Assembly (NCBI GenBank): GCA_944366945.1
Contig: CALVWJ010000004.1
Location: forward strand, 1-64,000
DNA: 64,000 bases
Reading direction: 5' to 3'
DNA from: an uncultured Clostridia bacterium
Lineage (GTDB): Bacteria; Bacillota; Clostridia; Christensenellales; CAG-138
The stretch's first letter is position 1, and the number at the start of each line of letters is the position of its first letter. A program made the position numbers and the translations under genes. Shown piece after piece: positions 26,311 to 35,279 of this stretch. The notes beneath the pieces are model-generated. The model did no database searches and was not told the origin of the DNA. It saw only the letters and a program-made list of their open reading frames with translations.

Positions 26311-27364
26311 AATGATTGCGCAGCTTTCGAACGCTTACGGTGCGCCGGGTTTTGAAGACGATGTACTCACTGTAGCGCAGCGCTGGGCCTGCGATTTTGG
26401 TGAAATTACGTCAGATGCCATGCGCAACCTTTATATTCGACGCAACGGCAACACGGGTAAGCGACCGATGGTGCTTCTGGATGCGCACAGCGATGAGGTG
26501 GCCTTTATGGTGCATTCGGTGCGGGAAAATGGGACGATTAAATTTATTCCTTTGGGCGGATGGGTGGACTATACCCTCCCGGCGCACACGGTGCGCATCC
26601 GCAACAAGGCAGGAAAATGGATCCCTGGCGTAATTGCAAGCAAGCCCATCCATTATATGACGGATGAAGAGTGCAAGCAGCCTGTCCGCCAGCCGGACAT
26701 GTCCATTGATGTTGGCGCCTGCACAAGGGAAGAAGCCATTTCTGTCTTCGGGATTCAGCCTGGCCAGCCTATTGTCCCGGATACTGTGTTTTCCTATGAT
26801 GCGGAAAACGATTTAATGTGGGGCAAAGCATTTGACTGCCGCCTTGGCTGCGCCGCTTTATTGGGAACGCTTGACGCCCTTCAAGGAGAACAGCTTTCTG
26901 TTGATATTATCGCAGGTATGTCGACGCAGGAAGAGTTGGACATGCGCGGAGCGGTTATCACCGCACGGGTTGTGAAACCGGATATTGCCATCGTTTTTGA
27001 GGGATGCCCTGCAGATGACACCTGCGTGCCAGAAGCGGAGATGCAGACCCGGATCAAGCATGGCCCCATGCTGCGGCATATTGATGGGGAAATGCTGACA
27101 AACCCGCGCTTTATGCGTTTTGCGCTCGATACTGCAAGGCGCAAAGGCATTCCTGCGCAGGATGGGGTGCGCGAGCGCAGCGCAACCAATGGCGCTTCGA
27201 TTCACCTTTCTAATGAGGGCGTTCCAACCATCGTGATCGGCTTGCCGATCCGTTACATCCATACCCATGTTGGAATTGCCGCCTATCAAGATTATAAACA
27301 CGCCGTCCAGTTAGCTGCGGCAATACTCCGCGCGCTGGATGCAGATACGATTTTAAGTTTCTAG
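26288..27364 (+). CDS. M42-family metallo-aminopeptidase
   Basis: 358-aa cytosolic M42 (glutamyl aminopeptidase/endoglucanase-like) enzyme. Metal-site signatures are LDAHSDEVAFMV (His, Asp), DCRLGC (bridging Asp) and STQEELDMRG (Glu-Glu). The late segment RYIHTHVGIA carries the last His. GAGGGGG lies 7 bp before the ATG, inside the end of rpiR; the two frames overlap by 23 bp, so they are probably translationally coupled. Tetrahedral M42 enzymes remove acidic or neutral N-terminal residues, consistent with breakdown of imported aspartyl peptides. Confidence 0.9.
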   Translation: MDQSKAIEMIAQLSNAYGAPGFEDDVLTVAQRWACDFGEITSDAMRNLYIRRNGNTGKRPMVLLDAHSDEVAFMVHSVRENGTIKFIPLGGWVDYTLPAHTVRIRNKAGKWIPGVIASKPIHYMTDEECKQPVRQPDMSIDVGACTREEAISVFGIQPGQPIVPDTVFSYDAENDLMWGKAFDCRLGCAALLGTLDALQGEQLSVDIIAGMSTQEELDMRGAVITARVVKPDIAIVFEGCPADDTCVPEAEMQTRIKHGPMLRHIDGEMLTNPRFMRFALDTARRKGIPAQDGVRERSATNGASIHLSNEGVPTIVIGLPIRYIHTHVGIAAYQDYKHAVQLAAAILRALDADTILSF

Positions 27365-27373
27365 GAGGTTCTT

Positions 27374-28531
27374 ATGCTAAAGCTTTGGAAGAACTGCGAT
27401 GTCTATGCGCCCGCGCATCTCGGCAAGCGTGATATTCTGGTGATGGGCACGCAGATCTGGAAAATCGAAGCGGATCTTTCCGCTTGGGAATCCGTGCCCG
27501 AAATCGAAGTGCTCGATTTGGGCGGTGCAATCGTCTGCCCCGGCTTGGTTGACCTGCATGTGCATGTAACTGGTGGTGGCGGAGAGCAGGGGCCTGCTTC
27601 CCGCACGCCGGAAATTAAACTAAGTGAGTTGACCTGCAATGGCGTTACGACTGTTCTGGGGCTTCTCGGCACAGACGGAATCTCCCGGAGCCTTGAAAAC
27701 CTGCTGTTTAAATGCTGCGCACTGGAGCAATATGGCATTACGGCAAAAATGCTGACGGGGAATTACCGTTATCCTTCCCCCACCTTGACGGGCGATGTAG
27801 CGCGCGATGTAGCCCTAATCGACAAGATTATCGGCGTTAAAGTTGCTGTTTCAGATCATCGCAGCTCCAATATATCCGGTGTGGAACTTGCTCGCCTTGC
27901 AACAGAGGTGCGCGTAAGCGCGATGCTTGCCGGCAAGGCGGGGATTGTCGTTATGCATATGGGCGGCGGCGAACAGCGCATGGCGCCGTTGTTCTGGGCT
28001 CTTGAAAATTCCAATGTTCCTCCGGAAACGTTCCTTCCCACCCATTGCTGCCGTTCTCCGCAATTAATCAGCGAAGCCGTCCGCTTCAATAAAATGGGAG
28101 GAACCATTGATTTCACGGCAGATGTTCCAGAGAATAAAGCCGGAACGTCCGCTGCTGTTGCCTCTGCATTGGAGCAGGGCGCTGATCCAATGCGCATCAC
28201 GATGAGCAGCGATGGCTGCGGTAGTCAGCCCGTCTTTGACGCGCACGGCAGATGCATTGGCTTAACGTATACCACCCCGGTAACCCTGCTTCAAGAATTG
28301 CGGCGTATGCTGGCGCTTTATGGCATCTCCCTGGAAACTGCGCTGCGCTTTTTCACCGAAAATCCAGCGCGTGTCATGGGGTTTGCAGGCGTAAAGGGTA
28401 CGCTCTGCCCCGGTGCAGACGCAGATCTGCTTGCCCTTGATGCCGGCTATGGAGTAGCGCATCTGATGGCGCGCGGGAAAACGCTCGTATCCCAAGGCGA
28501 AGCCGTATGCAAGGGCAGCTTTGAGGCTTAA
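27374..28531 (+). CDS. iadA: isoaspartyl (beta-aspartyl) dipeptidase
   Basis: 385-aa M38 amidohydrolase that cleaves beta-Asp-X dipeptides to aspartate and X. All key residues are seen: HVH (H62, H64), GGGGEQGPASRTPE with the substrate-binding Glu71 and Arg77, the bridging Lys156 in GVKVAVSDHRSS, H195, H224 and the catalytic Asp280 in MSSDG. Length matches E. coli IadA (390 aa). AGGAGG lies 6 bp upstream and the gap to the aminopeptidase gene is 9 bp. It would split the beta-Asp-Arg released by the two cyanophycinases. Confidence 0.95.
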   Translation: MLKLWKNCDVYAPAHLGKRDILVMGTQIWKIEADLSAWESVPEIEVLDLGGAIVCPGLVDLHVHVTGGGGEQGPASRTPEIKLSELTCNGVTTVLGLLGTDGISRSLENLLFKCCALEQYGITAKMLTGNYRYPSPTLTGDVARDVALIDKIIGVKVAVSDHRSSNISGVELARLATEVRVSAMLAGKAGIVVMHMGGGEQRMAPLFWALENSNVPPETFLPTHCCRSPQLISEAVRFNKMGGTIDFTADVPENKAGTSAAVASALEQGADPMRITMSSDGCGSQPVFDAHGRCIGLTYTTPVTLLQELRRMLALYGISLETALRFFTENPARVMGFAGVKGTLCPGADADLLALDAGYGVAHLMARGKTLVSQGEAVCKGSFEA

Positions 28532-28666
28532 ACGTTCCGCTTCTGTTTGCATCTTCCTGGAGGTCCCCCCATTCAACATCCTTCAGGAGCTCCGCGTCGC
28601 CCCTTCCCTATTTTCCCCCAGGGCAAGGGGCGAGCGGTTACTTACAACGCTTGTTTAAACCAATTG

Positions 28667-28690
28667 AAAAAGCGGCTTGCGCCGCTTTTT
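28667..28690. terminator. bidirectional terminator downstream of iadA
   Basis: AAAAAGCGGC 28667-28676 pairs with GCCGCTTTTT 28681-28690 around a TTGC loop. A and T runs make it work in both directions. The stretch 28532-28666 holds no gene. Confidence 0.88.
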
Positions 28691-28788
28691 TGTTTCCAAC
28701 TTTTTAATCGCGGCTCCATGGCAGTGTGCAAGCATTTTTTATGCATTGCGCCTTTCGAGCAGGGCAAATCGTTTGAATCTGCGCACGC

Positions 28789-28816
28789 AAAAGAAGTGGC
28801 TTGCGCCACTTCTTTT
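28789..28816. terminator. bidirectional terminator downstream of serA
   Basis: AAAAGAAGTGGC 28789-28800 pairs with GCCACTTCTTTT 28805-28816 around the same TTGC loop as the previous hairpin. It ends the serC-serA operon on the minus strand. Confidence 0.88.
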
Positions 28817-28847
28817 TTCCTTCGTTTTGAGCATTGCGCACCTACGC

Positions 28848-29756
28848 TTAGAATTTGAACCCTTTGATAATATCCACGATCTCCGCGCCAACGCGTTTTT
28901 GTGCTTCAGCGGTTTGCGCGCCGATGTGTGGGGTGCAGGATACGGTTGGGAAAGACAGCAGCTCTTCATTTTTCGGCGGCTCCTCTGCAAACACGTCAAG
29001 GCCTGCCCCGCGCAGCTTGCCCGATTTGAGCGCAGCAAGCAGTGCAGCCTCATCCACATTGTTGCCGCGGGAGGTGTTGATGAGCACCGCACCATCCTTC
29101 ATCTTGGCAATGGTTTCCTCATTGATGAGAGGCTTTCCATCGATGCTCGGGGTATGCAAAGAAACGAAGTCGGACTTGGCGAGCAGCTCATCCATTGCAA
29201 CGTATTGCATTGTTTCGCATTCCAGTCCTTCCACTTTGAAGATATCGTAAGCGAGCACCTTCATCCCAAGCGCCTGCGCCTTCTGGCCCAGCGCCTGGCC
29301 GATGCGGCCATATCCGATTACCCCGAGCGTACGGCCGGAAAGTTCGATGCCTTTATATGCTTTCTTCTCCCACTTGCCCGTGCGCATGGTGTAGCCGGCG
29401 GCTGAAATGTAGCGCGCTACGGAAAGCATGTGCGCAAGCGCAAGCTCTGCCACCGTATTGCTGGAAGCGCGGGGCGTATTGCGCACCGCGATGCCGTTCT
29501 CCTCAGCATATTTTACGTCGATGTTGTCCACCCCTACGCCGCCGCGGATCACCAGCTTCAACCGGCCGGTTTCCTTTGCCGCATCGATGATGGGCGCGCG
29601 CACTTTCGTTGCGCTGCGCACGACAAGCACATCGTACTGCTTGACCTGCTCGGCCAGCTCAGCGGGTTCATAAAACTGTTCTACAACTTCGTGGCCCTCC
29701 GCCTGCAACGCTGCAATTGCGGATTTATCCATTCCATCGGATGCAAGAATACGCAT
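28848..29756 (-). CDS. serA: D-3-phosphoglycerate dehydrogenase
   Basis: 302-aa NAD-dependent 2-hydroxyacid dehydrogenase, first step of serine synthesis. GYGRIGQ is the NAD-binding motif; RGGVGVDNID, INTSRG, DVFAEEP and CTPHIGA hold the catalytic Arg, Glu and His. It lacks the C-terminal ACT domain, as do many clostridial SerA proteins, so serine feedback through ACT is not expected. AGGAGG precedes the ATG. It is 22 bp downstream of serC and cotranscribed. Confidence 0.95.
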   Translation of the reverse strand: MRILASDGMDKSAIAALQAEGHEVVEQFYEPAELAEQVKQYDVLVVRSATKVRAPIIDAAKETGRLKLVIRGGVGVDNIDVKYAEENGIAVRNTPRASSNTVAELALAHMLSVARYISAAGYTMRTGKWEKKAYKGIELSGRTLGVIGYGRIGQALGQKAQALGMKVLAYDIFKVEGLECETMQYVAMDELLAKSDFVSLHTPSIDGKPLINEETIAKMKDGAVLINTSRGNNVDEAALLAALKSGKLRGAGLDVFAEEPPKNEELLSFPTVSCTPHIGAQTAEAQKRVGAEIVDIIKGFKF

Positions 29757-29778
29757 GGCTTTTCCTCCTGTTTTCGCT

Positions 29779-30867
29779 TTATTTGTTTTCCGCTTCGAAT
29801 TTCTTCATGAAATTAACAAGGCATTCCACGCCTTCATAGGGCATGCAGTTGTAAATGGATGCCCGGAGCCCGCCCGCAGAGCGGTGGCCCTTGAGGTTTG
29901 TCATGCCGGCTGCAACGCTTTCCTTCACGAACTTCGCATCGAGCTCCTCGTTCGGCGTGCTGAAGCGCACGTTCATGATGGAGCGGCTTTCGGGCGATAC
30001 GTTGGCTTTGTAAAAGCTGGTGGAATCAAGGTAATCATACAGCAGCGCGGCCTTCTTGAGGTTGCGGCGCTCCATCTCCTCCAGTCCGCCGATGGAGATC
30101 AGCCAATCCATTACAAGCTTGCAGATATAGATCGACCAGCACGGCGGCGTGTTGTGCATGGATTTTGCTTCTGCATTGATGGTATAATCGCACATCGTGG
30201 GGCAGATGGGGTTTACATTGTGGAGCATATCTTCGCGGATAATCACGATGGTAAGCCCGGCAGGCGCAACGTTCTTCTGCGCGCCTGCATAGATCACGGC
30301 AAACTTGGAAACATCGATGGGCCGCGAAAGAATGCAGGAGGAAAGGTCCGCTACCAGCGGCACATCGCCCGTATCGGGGATATAATCCCAGCAGGAGCCG
30401 TAAATCGTGTTGTTGAAGCAGATGTGGACGTAGTCCGCATCCGGGCTGAGCTTAAGCTCTTCCTGGCGCGGAATGCGGCGGAAGTCTTCCCCCTTGCCCG
30501 TCCAGGCAATATTAACGGTGCCGTATTTTTCGGCTTCCTTGGCTGCCTTGCCGGAGAAATTGCCGGTTACCACATAATCTGCCTTGTGATTTTTGTTCAT
30601 CAAGTTAAGCGGTACGCAGGCGAATTGCAGCGTAGCGCCTCCTTGCATGAAGATGACCTTATAGTTGTCTGGAATCCCCATCACCTTGCGCAGCTGAGCT
30701 TCCGCCTGCACAATAATGTTGTCAAACACCTTAGAACGATGGCTCATCTCCATTACGGACATGCCGCAGCCTTCAAAGTTGACGAGGTTATCCCGCGCGC
30801 TTTCGAGCACTTCAATCGGAAGCATAGAGGGGCCGGCGGAAAAATTGTAGATCCTGTTGTAAAGCAT
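29779..30867 (-). CDS. serC: phosphoserine aminotransferase
   Basis: 362-aa PLP enzyme that makes 3-phosphoserine from 3-phosphohydroxypyruvate and glutamate. The N-terminus YNFSAGPSMLP is diagnostic and the PLP lysine is in AGAQKNVAPAG. HRSAGGLRASIYN near the C-terminus binds the phosphate. AGGAG lies 8 bp upstream of the ATG. It leads the serC-serA operon; a serine phosphatase gene is not in the window. Confidence 0.96.
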   Translation of the reverse strand: MLYNRIYNFSAGPSMLPIEVLESARDNLVNFEGCGMSVMEMSHRSKVFDNIIVQAEAQLRKVMGIPDNYKVIFMQGGATLQFACVPLNLMNKNHKADYVVTGNFSGKAAKEAEKYGTVNIAWTGKGEDFRRIPRQEELKLSPDADYVHICFNNTIYGSCWDYIPDTGDVPLVADLSSCILSRPIDVSKFAVIYAGAQKNVAPAGLTIVIIREDMLHNVNPICPTMCDYTINAEAKSMHNTPPCWSIYICKLVMDWLISIGGLEEMERRNLKKAALLYDYLDSTSFYKANVSPESRSIMNVRFSTPNEELDAKFVKESVAAGMTNLKGHRSAGGLRASIYNCMPYEGVECLVNFMKKFEAENK

Positions 30868-30959
30868 TACGAATTCTCCTGTTCTCTTTATATTTTTAAT
30901 GTGGGGTAAAAAATCCAGCGCGGCGCACCAACAAAGCGGTGCTGCTTCCGCTTATATTG

Positions 30960-30989
30960 ATTATACCGCTCGTGTGATATAAAAAGCAA
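30960..30989 (-). promoter_or_regulatory. serC promoter with hairpin-containing leader
   Basis: On the minus strand, TTGCTT (30984-30989), 18-bp spacer, TATAAT (30960-30965). The leader of about 90 nt contains GCACC/GGTGC (30925-30942) followed within 15 nt by ATTTTTT (30908-30914), a possible weak attenuator. No T-box signature is present. Confidence 0.6.
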
Positions 30990-31052
30990 TCCCCGCACCT
31001 CGAAACCATCAAAGATCACAGCGAAAAAATCTATTTGCGCAAAACTCGGGTA

Positions 31053-31081
31053 TAGACACAGCATTGTTTTTAATGTATAAT
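31053..31081 (+). promoter_or_regulatory. arcA promoter
   Basis: TAGACA 31053-31058, 17-bp spacer, TATAAT 31076-31081, 60 bp before the start codon. Confidence 0.75.
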
Positions 31082-31140
31082 ATGATTGTATATACATAGC
31101 GCATATTCATTATTTCTTTCATTTATTAGGAGGAATACGC

Positions 31141-32358
31141 ATGAACCGGTTGGTAGAACAGTTTTCCGAAATTGGGCCGCTTGAAACCGTGCTTGTGCAC
31201 AGGCCAGATGTTGAAGTTGCGCAAATCCTGCCCGACTTTTTTGACGAGATGCTCCTGGACGATATGCCCCATGTGCCGCTTGCGCAAGCGGATCACGACG
31301 TTTTCGTGGAAACCATGCGCAAAAATGGTGCCAACGTGCTTTATTTAAGCGATCTGTTCTGCGAGGCGGTATCTGATGAAGTGGTGCGCCACGCCTATGT
31401 GGAAGATTACATTGCAACAAGCCATATTAAAGGCGAAACGGTAAAGGAAGCGGTACGCGAATATCTTTGGCCTATGGATCCTGCAACGCTGTTTCGCACC
31501 GTTTCGCGCGGCATCCTCCGGCGCGACCTTGCTTTCTTCCAGCCAACCCCCATCCCGCTTGCGGTGGAAGATCCTTATCCTTTTGTTGTGGATCCAATGC
31601 CCAACATGTATTTTACGCGGGATGTTGCCATCAGCATCGGCACAGGGCTCCTTATCAGCACCATGAGCATGCATTCCCGCGAGCGGGAAACGCTGTTCAT
31701 CCGCTACATTCATGACCATCACCCGCTGTTTCAGACGCATGAAGTCCCCCTCTGGTCGGACCGGGCGCTGGGCTATGGCATTGAAGGCGGCGATGTGCTC
31801 ATCCTTTCGGATAAGGTGCTTGCCATCGGCTGTGGGGAACGCACAAGCATTGCTGCCGTAGAGTGCCTGGCAAACCGCGTGTTTGCCCACGGCTACGAGC
31901 GTATCCTTGTGTTCAACAACCCACGCTCCCGCACGTTCATGCACCTGGATGTGCTTTGCACCATGGTGGATCACGATGCGTTTTTAACCCATCCCTGCAT
32001 TTACGAAAAGCAGTTTGACGTCTATGAGCTCACCGGGAGCCCCAATCATCTGCATATATCGCTCACTACGGATCCCGTGAACCGCATCTTTGCCCGCGCG
32101 CTCGGCCTCCCTGCCGTCCGCTTCATCGAAATGGGCGGCGGCGATCCGATCGTAGCTGCGCGTGAGCACTGGAACATGGGGAGCAATTCGCTCACGCTTG
32201 CCCCGGGCCACATCATCACCTATGACCGCAACGATGTGACCAATGAGCTTTTGGACAAATCGGGGATCCGCGTGGAAACCGTCCCTGGCGGCGAGCTCTG
32301 CCGCGGCCGCGGCGGCCCGCGCTGCATGTCCATGCCGCTCAAGCGCGCACGCATTTGA
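31141..32358 (+). CDS. arcA: arginine deiminase
   Basis: 405-aa guanidino-group-modifying enzyme that converts arginine to citrulline and ammonia. Signatures: NMYFTRD, EGGDVLIL, the catalytic His region FMHLDVLCTMVD and the nucleophile Cys in RGGPRCMSMPL. AGGAGG precedes the ATG. It is monocistronic, with its own promoter and terminator. Ornithine transcarbamylase and carbamate kinase, usually adjacent, are not in the window. Placed 2.6 kb from isoaspartyl dipeptidase, it could process arginine released from beta-Asp-Arg. Confidence 0.96.
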   Translation: MNRLVEQFSEIGPLETVLVHRPDVEVAQILPDFFDEMLLDDMPHVPLAQADHDVFVETMRKNGANVLYLSDLFCEAVSDEVVRHAYVEDYIATSHIKGETVKEAVREYLWPMDPATLFRTVSRGILRRDLAFFQPTPIPLAVEDPYPFVVDPMPNMYFTRDVAISIGTGLLISTMSMHSRERETLFIRYIHDHHPLFQTHEVPLWSDRALGYGIEGGDVLILSDKVLAIGCGERTSIAAVECLANRVFAHGYERILVFNNPRSRTFMHLDVLCTMVDHDAFLTHPCIYEKQFDVYELTGSPNHLHISLTTDPVNRIFARALGLPAVRFIEMGGGDPIVAAREHWNMGSNSLTLAPGHIITYDRNDVTNELLDKSGIRVETVPGGELCRGRGGPRCMSMPLKRARI

Positions 32359-32400
32359 GGCAGGCCTTACCGCTTGCTTTCCACCCGCAAAACAAAAAAA

Positions 32401-32443
32401 TCGAAACTCAAAAAGCGACAAACGTCGCTTTTTTGAGCTTCGA
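32401..32443 (+). terminator. terminator of arcA
   Basis: Very long stem: TCGAAACTCAAAAAGCGAC (32401-32419) pairs with 32424-32443 around an AAAC loop, with one bulge. T-run in the 3' arm; it can work on both strands. Confidence 0.88.
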
Positions 32444-32599
32444 TCGCCGCAAAACCGCGGCGTACATTTTTTCGCACAGCCTAGGCAGAGGGCCAATTTG
32501 CCAAAGCGCGCGAGCCTCTATGCCATCGCAAAGGCGCGTATACCGTAGCTCCGCTGGAGATTCTGTGTGCAAGGTTTAGAATGGGGGTATTCCCGAATG

Positions 32600-32980
32600 C
32601 CATTGCGGCCTGTACTCCGAATTATTGCATGCGCTTGAAAGCGATAGATCATCTTTATCGTCTGGCGTTTGCTTTTTCCATGCGCTTCCTTTTCATAATG
32701 CCCCTGCTCGATCTCAATGTGATCAATGCGCTTGAAGAGCATCAATTCGGATACGTCCGTAATTCAACACAGCAGTTTACCGAGCTGTTCCATGCCCGCC
32801 TGCAAGCATGGAACAGGCACTTTCTATTCCTCCTCCAGTATGCGAAGGCTCTGCGTTAGCATTTTCGCTTCCTGTTCATATTGTGGCAACAGCCTATTCA
32901 TGCGCACATCGTTCAGCCTTCCCGCTCCATTGTCCTCATATAGTTCAACGATGACAGTATCCAGTACGCGCAAACGCTTT
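32600..32980 (-). pseudogene. relic of a large serine recombinase (C-terminal part)
   Basis: Two minus-strand frames separated by stops read like the end of a large serine recombinase. 32840-32980 gives VIVELYEDNGAGRL and LLPQYEQEAKMLTQSLRILEEE, the coiled-coil segment. 32600-32745 gives FKRIDHIEIEQGHYEKEAHG and KRQTIKMIYRF, the C-terminal DUF4368-type end. The resolvase catalytic domain is gone. A further open stretch at 33010-33140 (EEQLTLCSEERQAILENVKK) may be another fragment. The ORF between them is broken by frameshifts and stops. It marks a former integrative element of the TndX/Tn5397 kind. Confidence 0.6.
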
Positions 32981-33145
32981 TATTAAATGCTGTTCCATTC
33001 CTTGCTTTTTCCTGCCGCTGTAGAAATTTGGTTTGCCTTTTTTCACGTTTTCCAAAATAGCCTGGCGTTCCTCACTACAGAGCGTCAGTTGCTCCTCCAG
33101 GGAACTTTGCACCAAGCAACCTGTATGGCATTGCGGCGTCCGCTA

Positions 33146-34543
33146 TCATATGTCATACTCCTTTTCGATTTTCTCTTTCTCTTCCTGCCCTTTAATCAGT
33201 GCCTTCAGCTTTTTCCAGAAGGGGATAAAAAGAAGAATCGCAACCGTCATAGCCAAGAAATCGGAAATCGGCGTTGCCCATACAATGCCATTGACACCTA
33301 TAAGCGCATTCATAAGCAGCATAAAGGGGATATCCAATCCACCTTTGCGCAAAAGCGAAAGAAGCGTTGGCTCCAGCTTTTTCCCTGCTGACTGAAACGA
33401 TGTAATCGCAAGCATGGTAATGGAAATACACGGGCCTGTAATGCAGATGATGCGCTGGAACAGCTGCCCATACCGCACCGTTTCGGCATCATCGATAAAT
33501 GCATACACAATGGGTCCCGCGCAGGTAAACAGCAGAATTGTGCTTACGGTTGCCACAAGGAAGCTGTAGAGGAAGCTCGTTTTGAGCGCGGCAGACATTC
33601 TCCGGTAGTTTCCTGCTGAATAATTATAGCCAATCAAGGGCAACACGCCCTGCGACATGCCGGTTGAGACCGCAAAGGTCATCATATCCACTTTTTTTGC
33701 AACGCCGATTCCTGCAACAGCTGCATTGGAATAGCTGGCCATCAGCCTATTGAGAACAACGTTGGACAATACCCCCATCAAGTTCATGATACAGCTAGGC
33801 AAGCCCACCAGTAAGACCTCCCTGGGGATGCCATTGCGCAGCGTATAGCGGCGTGGGTGCGGCGTGATGACGGTTTCTTTTCTTTTGCGAAAAATAAGGA
33901 TTAAGAAATACCCTGTAGCGATGGTATTGGAAACCATCGTGGCAATTGCGGCCCCTGCGATCTCCAACCCAAGCGGGAAAATGAAGATGGGGTCCAAGAT
34001 AATATTCAAGATGCCACCCAAGGCCATGCCAAAGCTTGCCTGTGCTGAATACCCTTCCGCCCGCACCAGATGGGCCAGCTCCTGGTTAAGTACCGTTGGC
34101 ACAGCCCCAATCGTAATCGTCCAAAAAATGTACCGGCTGCAAAAGCCATACGTCCCTTCATTTGCGCCAACCATCGGCAGCAGCACTGGCTGGAGCAGAG
34201 CCAGCACGATACCATACAGCATCGAAACGCCGATCGACGTCCAAACGCTGAACGCTGCCGTTTGTTTCGCCTTTTCACGATCGCCTATACCCAGGCAGCG
34301 GGAAATCAAGCTGGCGCTTCCGATCCCAAAAAGATTGGCAAGCCCCGTTAAAAAAATAAACATGGGCATGCACAAGGAAACCGCCGCCACTTGGTTTGGG
34401 TCCCCGATCTGCCCAATAAAAAAGGTATCCGCCATGTTATAAATCACCGTGATCAGCTGGCTGATCACAGTGGGGATAACCAATGAAATAACCGCCCGGC
34501 TTACGGGGGCGTCTTCAAATAAAACCTGCTCTTTTGTTCTCAT
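33146..34543 (-). CDS. MATE-family multidrug efflux transporter
   Basis: 465-aa membrane protein with twelve predicted segments in two MatE repeats. PTVISQLITVIYNMADTFFIG at the start and GIGSASLISRCLG are typical of the DinF/NorM-like clostridial branch. It exports cationic drugs in exchange for Na+ or H+. The ATG at 34543 overlaps the stop of the TetR gene (ATGA), so translation is coupled, and GGAAGG stands upstream. Expression is probably controlled by that TetR protein through the palindrome at 35280-35300. Confidence 0.93.
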   Translation of the reverse strand: MRTKEQVLFEDAPVSRAVISLVIPTVISQLITVIYNMADTFFIGQIGDPNQVAAVSLCMPMFIFLTGLANLFGIGSASLISRCLGIGDREKAKQTAAFSVWTSIGVSMLYGIVLALLQPVLLPMVGANEGTYGFCSRYIFWTITIGAVPTVLNQELAHLVRAEGYSAQASFGMALGGILNIILDPIFIFPLGLEIAGAAIATMVSNTIATGYFLILIFRKRKETVITPHPRRYTLRNGIPREVLLVGLPSCIMNLMGVLSNVVLNRLMASYSNAAVAGIGVAKKVDMMTFAVSTGMSQGVLPLIGYNYSAGNYRRMSAALKTSFLYSFLVATVSTILLFTCAGPIVYAFIDDAETVRYGQLFQRIICITGPCISITMLAITSFQSAGKKLEPTLLSLLRKGGLDIPFMLLMNALIGVNGIVWATPISDFLAMTVAILLFIPFWKKLKALIKGQEEKEKIEKEYDI

Positions 34544-35118
34544 TCTGCTTCCTTCCCAGCGCGATGCAGCCCTTCCGCTATGCATTGAATCGCAACGCGG
34601 TAGCTTTCGTTTTCATCCACGGGGAAACGGGAAAACCCGCCCGCATGTTCGTGGACGGCAAAGCCCACCATCACGCCTCGAAGCACCCGCTGCCAATGGT
34701 ACTGCTGGTGCTCGCGCAGGCCATAGGTGGAGAGCACATGGAGAATCGGCTGCACAATATCCCCGGCCCCCTTTTCCAATACCTGGCTGTCCAATTTGGA
34801 AAGCCCTAAAATTAGGCGGTACAGTTGGGCATGCTCCCGGGCGAAAAACCGATATGCCTCCGCGAGAGAGAATAGCGCTTCATCCTTTTGCTTTCCTTGA
34901 ATTGCCTGGTTTTCTGCCTCCGTCAGCCTGGAGATCGCTGCGAGACCGATCTGCTCCAGCAAATCGTGCAAGCTATCCACATGGTTATACAGCGACGCGG
35001 GTTTCACGTTCAACCGTTTTGCCAGTTCACCCATGGAAAACTGCGCAATCCCTTTTTCTTCAATCAGCGCGATCGCCGCCTGTAGAATGCTTTCTTTCCC
35101 TAGCCCCTGCCTTGGCAC
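34540..35118 (-). CDS. TetR/AcrR-family repressor
   Basis: 192-aa regulator. The N-terminal helix-turn-helix reads AAIALIEEKGIAQFSMGELAKR and KPASLYNHVDSLHDLL, a canonical TetR recognition helix; the rest is an alpha-helical ligand domain resembling the WHG subgroup. A GTG start at 35118 is used, with GGAGGG 7 bp upstream and the usual PRQGLGKESILQAA beginning; an ATG at 35136 has no ribosome site. It is cotranscribed with the MATE exporter and is expected to repress both genes until a drug binds. Confidence 0.9.
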   Translation of the reverse strand: MPRQGLGKESILQAAIALIEEKGIAQFSMGELAKRLNVKPASLYNHVDSLHDLLEQIGLAAISRLTEAENQAIQGKQKDEALFSLAEAYRFFAREHAQLYRLILGLSKLDSQVLEKGAGDIVQPILHVLSTYGLREHQQYHWQRVLRGVMVGFAVHEHAGGFSRFPVDENESYRVAIQCIAEGLHRAGKEAE

Positions 35119-35279
35119 GCTATCCCTCCATACCACAAGATTGTTTCAACGCTCTCCAATTAGGGCATCCGCACATACTTGTCACCCAGTGGCATTGCCG
35201 CGCTCTTCTTGCGGCCCCACAAAATTTTTAGGGAAACCGGAAAGGCGCATAGTGAACCCATTGTCTATTTTATACGCGA

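Noticed and set aside
28667..28816. Two similar hairpins as a CRISPR or repeat array
   Set aside because: They share only the TTGC loop and A/T flanks; each is explained as a terminator of a convergent operon.
29755..30909. 384-codon plus-strand ORF opposite serC
   Set aside because: serC has full family signatures and a ribosome site; the antisense frame has neither.
30868..30989. Serine T-box before serC
   Set aside because: TTGGTGCGCCGCGC resembles the T-box motif only loosely and no specifier or stem I can be built.
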